Shown: positions 28,606 through 37,600 of the stretch, piece after piece
Numbering within the stretch: the stretch's first letter is position 1
How the letters are laid out: the number at the start of each line of letters is the position of its first letter
Source of the DNA: Gammaproteobacteria bacterium
GTDB taxonomy: Bacteria; Pseudomonadota; Gammaproteobacteria; Steroidobacterales; Steroidobacteraceae
DNA length: 64,000 bases
NCBI GenBank assembly: GCA_025359205.1
Contig: JANYHD010000035.1
Location: forward strand, 1 to 64,000
Direction of reading: 5' to 3'
Made by a program: the position numbers and the translations under genes
The notes under the pieces: model-generated
What the model was told of the DNA's origin: nothing
Database searches by the model: none
What the model saw: only the letters and a program-made list of their open reading frames with translations

Positions 28606-29468
28606 GTCGGCAGTCCCCCGTGGCGTGTGGGCATCGTTAACGGACCAAGCGAATCGAGATAGGCGGAGTGGCGGGCGCCCGGCGCGTGCGCCGGCAGCGC
28701 GACCACGCTGTCGCGGAAACTCTTGAGTGGCTGCACCAGCCCCAGCCAGCCGCGCGTGCGCGCATTGCGCACGGCCTGCAGGTCCAGTTCGACCGCCAGC
28801 GCCTCGCGACCGGCGCCTGCGGTGCAAATCACCTCGCCGCCTGGCCCGAAGATCGCCGAGCGACCGAGACCCAGCTCACCCGCGACATTGATGTCGAGAA
28901 AGTAGCACTGGTTGACCATGGCATTGGCGCGGCCGATGGCCAGTTCCCCGTCGCGATCGATGGTGTTGGTCATCGAGGGATGCAGGATGACTTCTGCGCC
29001 AAGCCAGGCGAGGTTGCGCGTGGTTTCCGGGAACCACATGTCGTAGCAGATCGAGACGCCAAAGCGACCGACTGCGGGCACCTCGAAGGTCACGAAGTCA
29101 GACCCGGGTGTGATGCCCCGTTCATACGGCAGGAACGGAAACATCTTCCGGTAACGCGCCACCACCGTGCCCGCCGGATCGATCACCGGGGCCGTGTTGT
29201 AGACCTTGCCGTCGTGCTGCTCGAACAGCGACCCTGGCACCAGCCACAACTGGTTGCGCCGGGCGGCGGCGCACAGGCGTGCTTCCGCGGCACCGGGCAG
29301 CGGCTGGGCGCGGGACGGGTCGGGGCCGAATGCAGCCAGTTCGCCGATCACCGCCATGGCGACCCACGGGAAGCGGCGTCGCAGCAGATCGAGCTCAGCT
29401 TCGAGCTGCTCGAGGTTGTCACCATTGCGCAGTTCGAGCTGCAGACCCGCGATGCCAAACAGGCTCAA
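28602..29468 (-). CDS. Carbon-nitrogen hydrolase (nitrilase superfamily)
   Basis: The 288-residue enzyme has the full catalytic triad: Glu43 (IGELAAFG), Lys108 (YRKMFPF) and Cys141 (SICYDMWFPE). It hydrolyses nitrile, amide or carbamoyl bonds; the exact class cannot be told. The start is TTG at 29468, since no ATG precedes the conserved LFGIAGLQLE strand. It is cytoplasmic and the first gene of an operon with the TonB receptor and TPR-sulfotransferase, and divergent from the ABC-F gene. Confidence 0.92.
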   Translation of the reverse strand: MSLFGIAGLQLELRNGDNLEQLEAELDLLRRRFPWVAMAVIGELAAFGPDPSRAQPLPGAAEARLCAAARRNQLWLVPGSLFEQHDGKVYNTAPVIDPAGTVVARYRKMFPFLPYERGITPGSDFVTFEVPAVGRFGVSICYDMWFPETTRNLAWLGAEVILHPSMTNTIDRDGELAIGRANAMVNQCYFLDINVAGELGLGRSAIFGPGGEVICTAGAGREALAVELDLQAVRNARTRGWLGLVQPLKSFRDSVVALPAHAPGARHSAYLDSLGPLTMPTRHGGLPT

Positions 29469-29627
29469 GGCTCCCCCCGATGACGCAGCCGGCCGGCTGC
29501 CAGTCTGGCGGCCAAGTTGACAGGAGTAGCCGGGCAGCTATAGAGCCAGATTCGGGAGTCCGATGGTGCCAGATGTGGATGGTGCAATCGGCCTGCCGCC
29601 CCTTGGTCCGTGGCAAACTGGGCCGGT

Positions 29628-31613
29628 ATGCTCAATTTCACTGACATGGCGGTTCGCCGCGGGCCGCGCCTGCTGTTTTCCGGCGCCACCTTCAGCCTGT
29701 TTCGCGGCGAGAAGATCGGCATTACCGGCGAGAACGGCAGCGGCAAGTCGACGCTGCTCGAACTGGTGCGCGGCACGCTGCATGCCGACGCGGGCACGTT
29801 TGAAATGCCCGGCAACCTGGTGATGGCGCATGTCTCGCAGGACATCGACGCCACCGACCAGAGCGCCATTGAGTTCGTGCTCGACGGGGATGCCGAGCTG
29901 CGCACCATCGAGGCCGGCATCGCGGCGGCCACTGAGCACGACGATGGCGCGCGCCTGGGCACGCTGTACGCGCGCTACGCCGAGGTGGGCGGCTACGACG
30001 CGCGGGCGCGGGCGGCGCAGCTCATGCATGGCCTCGGCTTCGACCACACCGAGGACGAGCGGCCGATCCGCAGTTTCTCGGGCGGCTGGCGCGTGCGCAT
30101 CAACGTGGCGCGCGCGCTCATGTGCCGCTCCGACCTGCTGCTGCTCGACGAGCCCACCAATCACCTCGACATCGACGCGATCCTCTGGCTGGAAGGCTGG
30201 CTGCGCGCCTATCCGGGCACGCTGCTGCTGATCGCGCATGATCGCGAATTTCTCGATCGCGTCTGCAACCGCATCGTCAATATCGAGCACGGCGAGGTGC
30301 ACGCCTATCGCGGCAATTATTCCGCCTTCGAGACCCAGCGGGCCGCCGAGCTGGCAGTGCAGGCTTCGCTGTACGCGCGCCAGCAGCGCGAGATCAAGCA
30401 CATGGAGTCTTTCGTCGAGCGCTTCCGCGCCCAGGCCACCAAGGCACGCCAGGCGCAAAGCCGCCTCAAGGCCCTCGAACGCATGCAGCGGATCGCGCCT
30501 GCGCACGTGGATTCCGCGGCATTCGAATTTGCGTTCGCCGAGCCGGCGAGGTTGCCGCGTCCGCTGCTGGCGATCGACGACCAGAGCGTCGGTTATGGGG
30601 AAGTTCCGCTGCTGCGCCACGTCAAGCTGACGCTCATGCCCGGCGACCGGCTGGCCCTGCTCGGCCGCAATGGCGCCGGCAAATCGACCTGCATGAAACT
30701 GCTGGCCGGGGAACTGCAGGCGCGCAGCGGCACGCGCACCGAAGCGCGCGACCTGCGCATCGGCTATTTCGCGCAACACCACCTGGAGCAGCTACACGCC
30801 GACGAATCGCCGCTCGAGAATCTGCGGCGCAGCGGCGGACAGCGCGCCAAGCGCGCCACCGAGGCCGAGTTGCGCGATTACCTGGCCACCTTCGGTTTCC
30901 GCGGCGACCGCGTGTTCGAGGCGGTCGAGCCCTTCTCGGGCGGCGAGAAAGCGCGGCTGGTGCTGGCCCTGGTGGCCTACCTGCAACCCAACCTGTTGCT
31001 GCTGGACGAGCCGACGAACCACCTGGACCTGGAGATGCGCCAGGCGCTTGCTGTGGCGCTGCAGGAATTCGCCGGCGCTGTGGTGCTGGTCTCGCATGAC
31101 CGGCACCTGCTCAACACCGTCGCCGACGAGCTGATCGTGGTGCACGACGGGCGGGCAGTGCGCTTCGATGGCGACCTGGAGGACTACGCGCTATGGCTCG
31201 CCACCGGCGGACCCGTGCGCGCGATCAATGACGGTGGTGTCTCGCCCGCAGCCGTGCCCGCAGCTGCAACAGCCGCTGCCATGCCGGCGGGCGTGCGACC
31301 CGCGCCAGCGGCCCTCACGGAGACCGCCGAGCAACGCCGCCAGCGGCGGCGTAACGAAGCGGCGGAGCGCGGCCGGCTCTCGCCGCTGCGCGCCGCCGTG
31401 CAGAAATACGAACAACAGCTTGAACTGCTCGCGCGCGAGCGCACTGCGCTCGAGCAGCAATTGACCGCGCCGGAACTGTACCAGCCGGCCGGGCGCGTGC
31501 GGCTGCAGGCTGCGCTGGCGCGGCAGACGGAACTGGTGCGGCTCAATGCGCAGGCGGAGGCCGGTTGGCTCGAAGCGAGCAGCGCACTCGAGGACCGCTC
31601 GCGCTCGGGCTAG
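29628..31613 (+). CDS. ABC-F family ATPase (YheS type)
   Basis: The 661-residue soluble protein has two ABC cassettes: Walker A GENGSGKST, signature FSGGWRVRINVARA, DEPTNHLD, then GRNGAGKST, FSGGEKARLVL and a second DEPTNHLD. A charged linker rich in Arg and Gln separates them. The last 100 residues form a coiled coil (RQRRRNEAAERGRL). There are no membrane segments. ABC-F proteins act on the ribosome E-site; the YheS-like assignment is from the overall order. I chose ATG 29628 over GTG 29610. Confidence 0.92.
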   Translation: MLNFTDMAVRRGPRLLFSGATFSLFRGEKIGITGENGSGKSTLLELVRGTLHADAGTFEMPGNLVMAHVSQDIDATDQSAIEFVLDGDAELRTIEAGIAAATEHDDGARLGTLYARYAEVGGYDARARAAQLMHGLGFDHTEDERPIRSFSGGWRVRINVARALMCRSDLLLLDEPTNHLDIDAILWLEGWLRAYPGTLLLIAHDREFLDRVCNRIVNIEHGEVHAYRGNYSAFETQRAAELAVQASLYARQQREIKHMESFVERFRAQATKARQAQSRLKALERMQRIAPAHVDSAAFEFAFAEPARLPRPLLAIDDQSVGYGEVPLLRHVKLTLMPGDRLALLGRNGAGKSTCMKLLAGELQARSGTRTEARDLRIGYFAQHHLEQLHADESPLENLRRSGGQRAKRATEAELRDYLATFGFRGDRVFEAVEPFSGGEKARLVLALVAYLQPNLLLLDEPTNHLDLEMRQALAVALQEFAGAVVLVSHDRHLLNTVADELIVVHDGRAVRFDGDLEDYALWLATGGPVRAINDGGVSPAAVPAAATAAAMPAGVRPAPAALTETAEQRRQRRRNEAAERGRLSPLRAAVQKYEQQLELLARERTALEQQLTAPELYQPAGRVRLQAALARQTELVRLNAQAEAGWLEASSALEDRSRSG

Positions 31614-31724
31614 GGCCTGCTGGCCGCCGTCGCAGCGCTGCTATGAGCGTTTACAGGCCCTGGGCGCTCCCTAAGCGCACCCGGAGTACACTGGGGCATC
31701 TTCGCGTCCATGCGAGTCCGCTAG

Positions 31725-32705
31725 ATGAAGGCCATGATTGCAATCCTGTGTATGGCGCCGCTCGGCGCGCCGGCGCTGGCCGCCGGATCCTGGCAACTGG
31801 CGATCCACGGCGGTGCCGGCGTCGTTGACCGCGGCTCGCTCACGCTGCAGATGGATGCGGCCTACCGCGCCAGCCTCAACCGTGCCCTCGAGGCTGGTGC
31901 GGCGGTACTGCGCCGGGGCGGCGCGAGCCTGGATGCCGTCGAGGCCGCCGTGCGCGTGCTCGAGGACGATCCGCTGTTCAATGCGGGCAAGGGCGCGGTG
32001 TTCACGGCTGAGGGCCGCAATGAACTCGACGCGTCCATCATGGACGGCAGCAATCGTAAGGCAGGTGCGGTCGCCGGCGTCACGCGTACGCGCAATCCGG
32101 TGAGCCTGGCGCGCGCGGTGATGGAGAAGTCGACGCACGTGATGCTGACCGGACCAGGTGCGGACGCCTACTCGCTGCAGCAGGGCCTCGAGCAGGTGGA
32201 GCCGGAATATTTTCGCACTGAGGAGCGCTGGCAGCAGTACCTGCAATGGCGCGACAAGCGCGGCGCGCTGCTCGACCGCACGCACGCTTACGGCACGGTG
32301 GGCGCCGTTGCACTCGACCAGGCCGGACATCTCGCGGCCGCAACCTCGACCGGTGGAGTCACCGGTAAGCGCTGGGGCCGGGTCGGCGATTCGCCGATCA
32401 TCGGCGCTGGCACCTACGCCGAGGACGGCGTGTGCGCGGTCTCCGCGACCGGCACCGGAGAATTCTTCATCCGCGCCTCGGCGGCGCGGCAGGTCCGTGA
32501 CCGCATGGCCTGGCATCGCGAGAGCCTGAATGCCGCGGCCAGCAACACCATCAGGGACATTGGCAGCATCGGTGGCGACGGCGGCCTGATCGCGATCGAT
32601 GCGCGCGGGCGCGTGGCCTTCGCGATGAACAGTCCGGGCATGTACCGCGGATCCGTGGGTTCCGAAAATCCCGCCAAAACGGCCATCTATGCGGACGAGA
32701 AATAG
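31725..32705 (+). CDS. Exported isoaspartyl peptidase / L-asparaginase (Ntn hydrolase)
   Basis: The 326-residue precursor has a signal peptide ending ALAAGS. It matches the plant-type asparaginase family: IHGGAG, FNAGKGAVFTAEG, and the autoproteolytic nucleophile Thr191 in YGTVGAVALD, followed by GDSPIIGAGTYAED. It would cleave isoaspartyl dipeptides or asparagine in the periplasm after self-processing into two subunits. The intergenic gap upstream (111 bp) and downstream (330 bp) suggests a single-gene unit. Confidence 0.93.
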   Translation: MKAMIAILCMAPLGAPALAAGSWQLAIHGGAGVVDRGSLTLQMDAAYRASLNRALEAGAAVLRRGGASLDAVEAAVRVLEDDPLFNAGKGAVFTAEGRNELDASIMDGSNRKAGAVAGVTRTRNPVSLARAVMEKSTHVMLTGPGADAYSLQQGLEQVEPEYFRTEERWQQYLQWRDKRGALLDRTHAYGTVGAVALDQAGHLAAATSTGGVTGKRWGRVGDSPIIGAGTYAEDGVCAVSATGTGEFFIRASAARQVRDRMAWHRESLNAAASNTIRDIGSIGGDGGLIAIDARGRVAFAMNSPGMYRGSVGSENPAKTAIYADEK

Positions 32706-32744
32706 TGCCCGCTGGTGGTGCACGGTGGAGTCGTTAAAATATTG

Positions 32745-32760
32745 AAATTATTAATAATTT
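32745..32760. repeat. Perfect 16-bp AT palindrome
   Basis: AAATTATTAATAATTT is identical to its reverse complement and sits inside a short AT-rich island (32731-32763) in otherwise GC-rich DNA, 40 bp after the asparaginase stop. It could be an operator, an UP-like element or part of a terminator; no T-run hairpin is formed. Confidence 0.55.
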
Positions 32761-32824
32761 TGTGGGCGACAACCGGGGCGTTCCAATGTGGTGCCGCGAT
32801 CCAGCCGCTTCACGAATAGTTCAC

Positions 32825-32852
32825 TTTACAAACCAATTCATTCACGTATTAT
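32825..32852 (+). promoter_or_regulatory. Sigma-70 promoter of the predicted small RNA
   Basis: TTTACA (32825-32830), 16 bp, TATTAT (32847-32852). It is the clearest promoter in the 330-bp gap and would start transcription near 32859, inside no coding sequence. Confidence 0.6.
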
Positions 32853-32858
32853 GTGCCC

Positions 32859-32964
32859 ATGGGTGAGGCCAGACGCGAGTCCGGCATTACCCGTTAGCCG
32901 CGGAACAAGACCCCCCCCGTTTCCGCGCAATACCTTAGAGCCCCGCTTGCGGGGCTCTTTTTTT
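32859..32964 (+). ncRNA. Predicted structured small RNA with a C-rich loop
   Basis: A transcript from about 32859 to the terminator would be near 106 nt and has no plausible reading frame. Hairpin 1: GGGT pairs with ACCC and encloses GCCAGAC-GCGA-GTCCGGC, a GNRA-capped stem with one mismatch (32868-32885). Hairpin 2: CGCGGAAC with GTTTCCGCG (32899-32927), whose loop exposes eight consecutive C (32911-32918). Hairpin 3 is the terminator. A C-run in an exposed loop can target Shine-Dalgarno sequences, as in sX13 of Xanthomonas. Homology to sX13 is not shown. Confidence 0.55.
32937..32964 (+). terminator. Intrinsic terminator of the predicted small RNA
   Basis: A perfect 10-bp stem (AGAGCCCCGC with GCGGGGCTCT), a two-base loop and a T-run to 32964. 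It lies 72 bp before glnE, so it ends an upstream transcript and not glnE itself. Confidence 0.92.
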
Positions 32965-33035
32965 GCCTGCTGCATTTGCACGGCCAGCGCCGGGCACGCC
33001 AATGTTTCGACACGCGGCCGCATTAGAATCGCCGC

Positions 33036-35879
33036 ATGCCAGCAACAACGGAATTCGCCGCACAGGCGTTCGCGACGCTCGAAGAGCGGGCGCCAGCGAC
33101 CGCAGCGAGGCTGAAGTGCGCGCCGCCAGAATTCCTGCAAGCTGCACAGTGGGTGCTTGCATCCAGTGACTTCGTCGTCGATGCCCTGGCGCGCGACGAC
33201 CAGCTGCTGCCTGCGCTGCTCGCGCAGGCGCCGCGGAACGGCGACGCGCCGGTGCTGGTGCCGGTGCCCGTGCCGCTGGCGGGCGATGAAGCGGAATTCA
33301 TGGCGGCGCTGCGCCGCTGGCGGCGCACGGAGCTGGCGCGCATCGCGTGGCAGGACCTGGCCGGTTGGGCGAGCCTGCCGGACACGCTGCTGCAACTCAG
33401 CAATGCCGCGGACCTGGCCATCCAGGCGGCCGAAGGATTTGCCTGGGGCCAATTGCGCGATCGGCACGGCACGCCGGAATCGACGGATCCCGAAGCGCAG
33501 CGGCTGGTCATCATCGCAATGGGCAAGCTCGGTGGCCAGGAGCTGAATTTTTCCTCCGACATCGATCTCCTCTTCCTGTTCGGCGCGCAAGGCGAGACAC
33601 GCGGCCCGCAGCCGCTGGCGCACGAAGAATTCTTCCTGCGGCTCGGCCAGCGGCTGATCCGCTACCTCGATGCACCGACCGCCGAGGGCCGTGCCTACCG
33701 GGTCGACATGCGGCTGCGACCCTTCGGCGCCAGCGGGCCGCTGGTGGCGAGCACGGCAGCCTTTGAAGATTACCTGGAGCGTCACGGGCGCGACTGGGAG
33801 CGCTACGCCTGGATCAAGGCGCGCGCCGTGACCGGCGCGGCACTGTACGCGCAGGCGTTTCGCGCCAGCGTGCAGCCCTTCGTGTATCGCCGTTACCTCG
33901 ATTTCGGCGTGTTCGAATCGCTCCGCGAGATGAAGGCGCTGATCGAGCGCGAAGTGGAGCGCCGTGACCTGCAGGACAACATCAAGCTCGGGCCTGGAGG
34001 AATTCGCGAAATCGAGTTTATCGTGCAGTCGCTGCAATTGATCCGCGGCGGCAGCGAGCGCCGGCTGCAGAGCGCTTCGCTCCTGCAGACCCTGCCGCGC
34101 CTGGCCGGCGCCCGGCTCCTGCCGGCCACAGTCACGGCCGAACTGGCCGAGGCCTACGAATTCCTGCGGCGGCTGGAGAACCGCCTGCAGATGTACGGCG
34201 ACCAGCAGACGCACTCACTGCCCACCGAACCGATTGCGCGCGCGCGCATTGCCGCCGCCATGAATTGCGCCAACTGGGACGAACTGGCAACTGCGCTCGC
34301 GCTGCAGCGGCAGCGGGTGACGGCGCATTTCAGCGCACTCGTGCAGTCCGACGGCAGCGCCCGGGCGCCGGTCGTTCCGGTCACGGCCTGGCTGGAGGGC
34401 GAGGGGGTGCGCCCGGCGCTGCAGGCGCGGCTCGTGGAGCTCGGCCTCGCTGACGACGAATCAGCCGCCGCGGCCCAGCTGCTGCAGGACCTGCAGGGCT
34501 CGGGGTTCATGCGGCGACTGGATGAGCCGGGGCGCCGCCGCCTGCACGCGCTGCTCGCGCAACTGCTCGCCGAAGTGGCGCCGCTCCCGGAGGCGCTGGC
34601 CGTGCTGCGCCGGCTGCTACGCGTGCTGGAAGCGATCGGCACGCGCTCAGCCTATTTCGCCCTGCTGCTCGAGAACGCGATCGCGCGCCGCCGCCTGGTG
34701 GAGCTCTCGCGCCACGGAGATTTCCTCACCGCGCAGATCGCAGCCTGGCCGCTGCTGCTCGACGAGCTCATCGACGAGCGGCTGTTCGAGCAACTCCCGG
34801 GGCGCGCGGAGCTGGCCGTGGAGCTCGCCGCGCGGCTCGCCGACGTGGAGACCGGCGACGAGGAGCAGTTGGTGGCGCAGCTGCGCAGCTTCCAGCGGGC
34901 CGCGCTGTTCCGAGTGGCGGTGGCCGATCTCGGCCGGGCGCTGCCGCTGATGCTGGTGAGCGACCGGCTCACGGAGATCGCCGAACTGATCGTCGAGCAG
35001 ACGCTGAAGCTCAGCTGGGATTTCGTCACGGCGCAGTACGGCACGCCGATGTGCGGCTCGGGCAGTGAGCGGCGCGCGGTGCGGATCTGCGCGGTCGGCT
35101 ATGGCAAGCTCGGCGGCATCGAGCTCGGCTACAGCTCGGATCTCGACCTGGTGTTCCTGCACGATTCGGCCGGTGAACGCCAGGACACGGAAGGCGCGCG
35201 TTGCGTCGACAACCAGGTGTTCTTCGTGCGCTTCGTGCAACGCATGGTGCACACGTTGACCATGCATTCGGCCGCGGGCCGGCTCTACGAAGTGGACATG
35301 CGGCTGCGGCCCAGCGGCAAGGGCGGCATGCTCATCACCAGCATCGAGGCTTTCGAGGAGTACCAGCGGCGCGAAGCCTGGACCTGGGAGCACCAGGCCT
35401 TGTTGCACGCGCGCGCCGTGTGCGGCGACGCCGGCTTGCAGGAGCGATTCACGGCGCTGCGCGCGCGCGTGCTGGAACAGTGTGTGCGGCGCGCCACGCT
35501 GCGCGAGGAAGTGCGACAGATGCGCGAGCGCATGCGCAGCGAGTTGTCGGCGGCCAAGCCGGGCGAGGTGGATCTCAAGCAGGATCGCGGCGGCATCGCC
35601 GACATCGAATTCCTGGCCCAGTACTGGGCGCTGCGCTGGGCGGCGGAGTATCCGCCGGTCGCCTGGTACGCCGACACCATCCGCGAGCTCGAATCGGTGG
35701 CCTCCGCGGACCTGGTGCCGCAAGCCACCGTCGACATCCTGACCGGTGCCTACCGCAAGTACCGCGAACGCAGCCACCATCGCGCCATCGCTGGCCTCGA
35801 CGCTATGGTCAGCGCGAACGAGTTCATGGCCGAGCGGTCCGCCGTCAGCGCCATCTGGCAGCGGACAATGGAGCTATAA
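33036..35879 (+). CDS. glnE: Bifunctional glutamine synthetase adenylyltransferase/deadenylase
   Basis: The 947-residue protein has two nucleotidyltransferase domains. The N-terminal (deadenylase) signature is MGKLGGQELNFSSDIDLLF at about 164. The C-terminal (adenylylating) signature is YGKLGGIELGYSSDLDLVF at about 690, each followed by its helical domain (second: LKQDRGGIADIEFLAQY). It tunes glutamine synthetase by adding or removing AMP in response to PII. Its length matches the family. The upstream small-RNA terminator separates it from the preceding gene. Confidence 0.97.
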   Translation: MPATTEFAAQAFATLEERAPATAARLKCAPPEFLQAAQWVLASSDFVVDALARDDQLLPALLAQAPRNGDAPVLVPVPVPLAGDEAEFMAALRRWRRTELARIAWQDLAGWASLPDTLLQLSNAADLAIQAAEGFAWGQLRDRHGTPESTDPEAQRLVIIAMGKLGGQELNFSSDIDLLFLFGAQGETRGPQPLAHEEFFLRLGQRLIRYLDAPTAEGRAYRVDMRLRPFGASGPLVASTAAFEDYLERHGRDWERYAWIKARAVTGAALYAQAFRASVQPFVYRRYLDFGVFESLREMKALIEREVERRDLQDNIKLGPGGIREIEFIVQSLQLIRGGSERRLQSASLLQTLPRLAGARLLPATVTAELAEAYEFLRRLENRLQMYGDQQTHSLPTEPIARARIAAAMNCANWDELATALALQRQRVTAHFSALVQSDGSARAPVVPVTAWLEGEGVRPALQARLVELGLADDESAAAAQLLQDLQGSGFMRRLDEPGRRRLHALLAQLLAEVAPLPEALAVLRRLLRVLEAIGTRSAYFALLLENAIARRRLVELSRHGDFLTAQIAAWPLLLDELIDERLFEQLPGRAELAVELAARLADVETGDEEQLVAQLRSFQRAALFRVAVADLGRALPLMLVSDRLTEIAELIVEQTLKLSWDFVTAQYGTPMCGSGSERRAVRICAVGYGKLGGIELGYSSDLDLVFLHDSAGERQDTEGARCVDNQVFFVRFVQRMVHTLTMHSAAGRLYEVDMRLRPSGKGGMLITSIEAFEEYQRREAWTWEHQALLHARAVCGDAGLQERFTALRARVLEQCVRRATLREEVRQMRERMRSELSAAKPGEVDLKQDRGGIADIEFLAQYWALRWAAEYPPVAWYADTIRELESVASADLVPQATVDILTGAYRKYRERSHHRAIAGLDAMVSANEFMAERSAVSAIWQRTMEL

Positions 35880-35886
35880 TGTGGCC

Positions 35887-36081
35887 ATGAAGGCAGCCAG
35901 CGCGCCGCAACCGGCCAACACCCAGAGCCACTACGAAGTCACCATGCAGGACCTGCCGCTGTCCTGTCCGGGCCCGGCCATGGTGCTGTGGAACTCGCAT
36001 CCGCGGGTCTACCTGGCCATCGAGCAGACGGGCTTTGCGAAGTGCGGCTACTGCGGCGCCGAGTACACGCTCAAGCGCTGA
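35887..36081 (+). CDS. Small CHCC zinc-finger protein
   Basis: The 64-residue protein carries a Cys-His-Cys-Cys pattern: LSCPGP, NSHPRVYL and CGYCGAEYTL. This is the zf-CHCC domain of NDUFS6-like proteins (complex I accessory in mitochondria; role in bacteria unclear). ATG 35887 lies 8 bp after glnE and was preferred over GTG 35881. It is probably translated from the glnE transcript. Confidence 0.85.
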   Translation: MKAASAPQPANTQSHYEVTMQDLPLSCPGPAMVLWNSHPRVYLAIEQTGFAKCGYCGAEYTLKR

Positions 36082-36114
36082 GGCGGCAGCCCGGCGCCCG
36101 CGGCTTGCGTGGGC

Positions 36115-36507
36115 CTAGGCGTACGGGCGGTACGATTTTTCCTCGACCAGCGCCGAACCCAGCCGGGTGTTGATGCGTTTCTTGATGGCCGCACGTTCGT
36201 CGTTGTTGAAGTAGACGGCGCGCGCCAGCCCGGTGAAATCCTCATCGAAGCGCTTGGCGGCTTCCAGGTCGCGCAACCGGTCTTCCACCTCCCACAGCCG
36301 CTCGTTCACTTCCTGCAGCGCACGCTCTTCGTCAGCGAGCGCCACGCCCGCGGGCACGGCGCCGGCCCAGGTCTGCTCAAGCAAGCGCAGTTCGTGGCGG
36401 ACATTGGCGAGCTTCGCCGCATCGCTCATGCGCGCCGACTTGATGCGCAGGATCGTGATCTTGTCGAGCAGTTCGCCCGGCGATATCGGCACCAGTATGT
36501 CTTGCAT
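36115..36507 (-). CDS. DUF6165-family protein, lipopolysaccharide-associated
   Basis: From the ATG at 36507 the product is 130 residues and begins QDILVPISPGELLDKITILRI, the conserved opening of this small family. The body is helical and charged (ANVRHELRLLEQTW; EVEDRLRDLEAAKRF). Relatives sit beside glycosyltransferases and LPS genes. Function is unknown. It begins 4 bp after the heptosyltransferase-like stop, so they form an operon. A longer upstream frame is out of character and was rejected. Confidence 0.85.
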   Translation of the reverse strand: MQDILVPISPGELLDKITILRIKSARMSDAAKLANVRHELRLLEQTWAGAVPAGVALADEERALQEVNERLWEVEDRLRDLEAAKRFDEDFTGLARAVYFNNDERAAIKKRINTRLGSALVEEKSYRPYA

Positions 36508-36511
36508 CGGC

Positions 36512-37564
36512 CTATGGTAGCAGGCCGAGCAGCTCGTCGAGCCGCGCGCACACGGCCTCCGTTTCCACCAGGTCCATGGCGCCGGGTGCCTCGATGGTCG
36601 CGTTCCACGGCAGTTCGCTTGCCGGTCGGCCGCGAAACTTGAGCGCGGCTTCGGCATAGCGGTCGACGCACCATTGGCGGGACAGGTACGGGCCGCTGCG
36701 CGCGCTGCGCGTGGTCGCGCACACGCCGATCACGGGCGTGCCCACCATGGTGGCCATATGCGCGGGACCGCAATCGGGCGCCAGCAGCACGGTGGCGCGT
36801 GCCAGCAGCGCCAGCAGCTGCGGCAGCGTGTCACTGCCTACGATATTGCGCACCGGCACGCTTACCGCCCGCTCGATCGCGGCGCCGATGCCCCGCTCGT
36901 AATCGTTGGGGCCGCCGCACAGCAACGCCTGCAGGCCATGGCGCCGCACGGCATGGTCGATCACCGCGGCATAACGCTCGACGCGCCAGTTGCGCGCGCG
37001 GCGGCTCGAGCAGGCGCTGACGATCAACGTGCGCTGCCCGTCCGGTATCTGCTGCCGCGCCCATTCCCGTGCCGCCGCCGGGATCGGCAGGTTCCACTCG
37101 AGGCGACGTTCGCCGATGCCGAGCGCGTCGGTGAAGCCAAAGAAGCTGTCGAGCACATGTTCATTGCGGCGGGCCGCGATCTGCCGGTTCGTGAACAGCC
37201 ACTGCAGTTCGCGCGCACGTGCGCGATCGAAGCCAAGGCGCACTTGCGCACGGATCAGCGTCGAATACAGGCTGGCACGCAGCGCGTACTGCATGTGCAG
37301 CAGCACGTCGAAGCGCCGCCCGCGCAGCGCGCGCCGTAGCGCCAGGGCGCTCTCGCGCAGGGAGCGTTTGTCGATGGTGATAAACTCGACGCCAGGCAGC
37401 AGTTGCAGCAGGCGCGCCTCGGCGCGGCCGATCACCCAAGTGATCGCGGTGTCAGGCCAGGCATGCTGGATCGTGCGGATGATCGGCACCACGTGTGTCG
37501 TGTCGCCGATGGCTGAAAGGCGCAGGATGCACAGCGTGCGCGGCGGCGTGGCCTCATTGCTCAT
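36512..37564 (-). CDS. Glycosyltransferase family 9 (heptosyltransferase-like)
   Basis: The 350-residue protein begins with the GT9 motif ILRLSAIGDTTHVVPIIRT and ends with the nucleotide-sugar-binding region LLAPDCGPAHMATMVGTPVIGV. Such enzymes add ADP-heptose to the Kdo core of lipopolysaccharide on the cytoplasmic face of the inner membrane. The neighbouring divergent kdkA-waaA pair supports a core-oligosaccharide role. The exact sugar is inferred. Confidence 0.88.
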   Translation of the reverse strand: MSNEATPPRTLCILRLSAIGDTTHVVPIIRTIQHAWPDTAITWVIGRAEARLLQLLPGVEFITIDKRSLRESALALRRALRGRRFDVLLHMQYALRASLYSTLIRAQVRLGFDRARARELQWLFTNRQIAARRNEHVLDSFFGFTDALGIGERRLEWNLPIPAAAREWARQQIPDGQRTLIVSACSSRRARNWRVERYAAVIDHAVRRHGLQALLCGGPNDYERGIGAAIERAVSVPVRNIVGSDTLPQLLALLARATVLLAPDCGPAHMATMVGTPVIGVCATTRSARSGPYLSRQWCVDRYAEAALKFRGRPASELPWNATIEAPGAMDLVETEAVCARLDELLGLLP

Positions 37565-37600
37565 GCAGGAAACGGGTGGACTTTGTCGCGATTGAACTTC

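Noticed and set aside
36508..36657. A longer start for the DUF6165 gene
   Set aside because: The extra 50 residues overlap the heptosyltransferase-like gene and lack family similarity; the conserved protein begins at MQDILVPISPGE.
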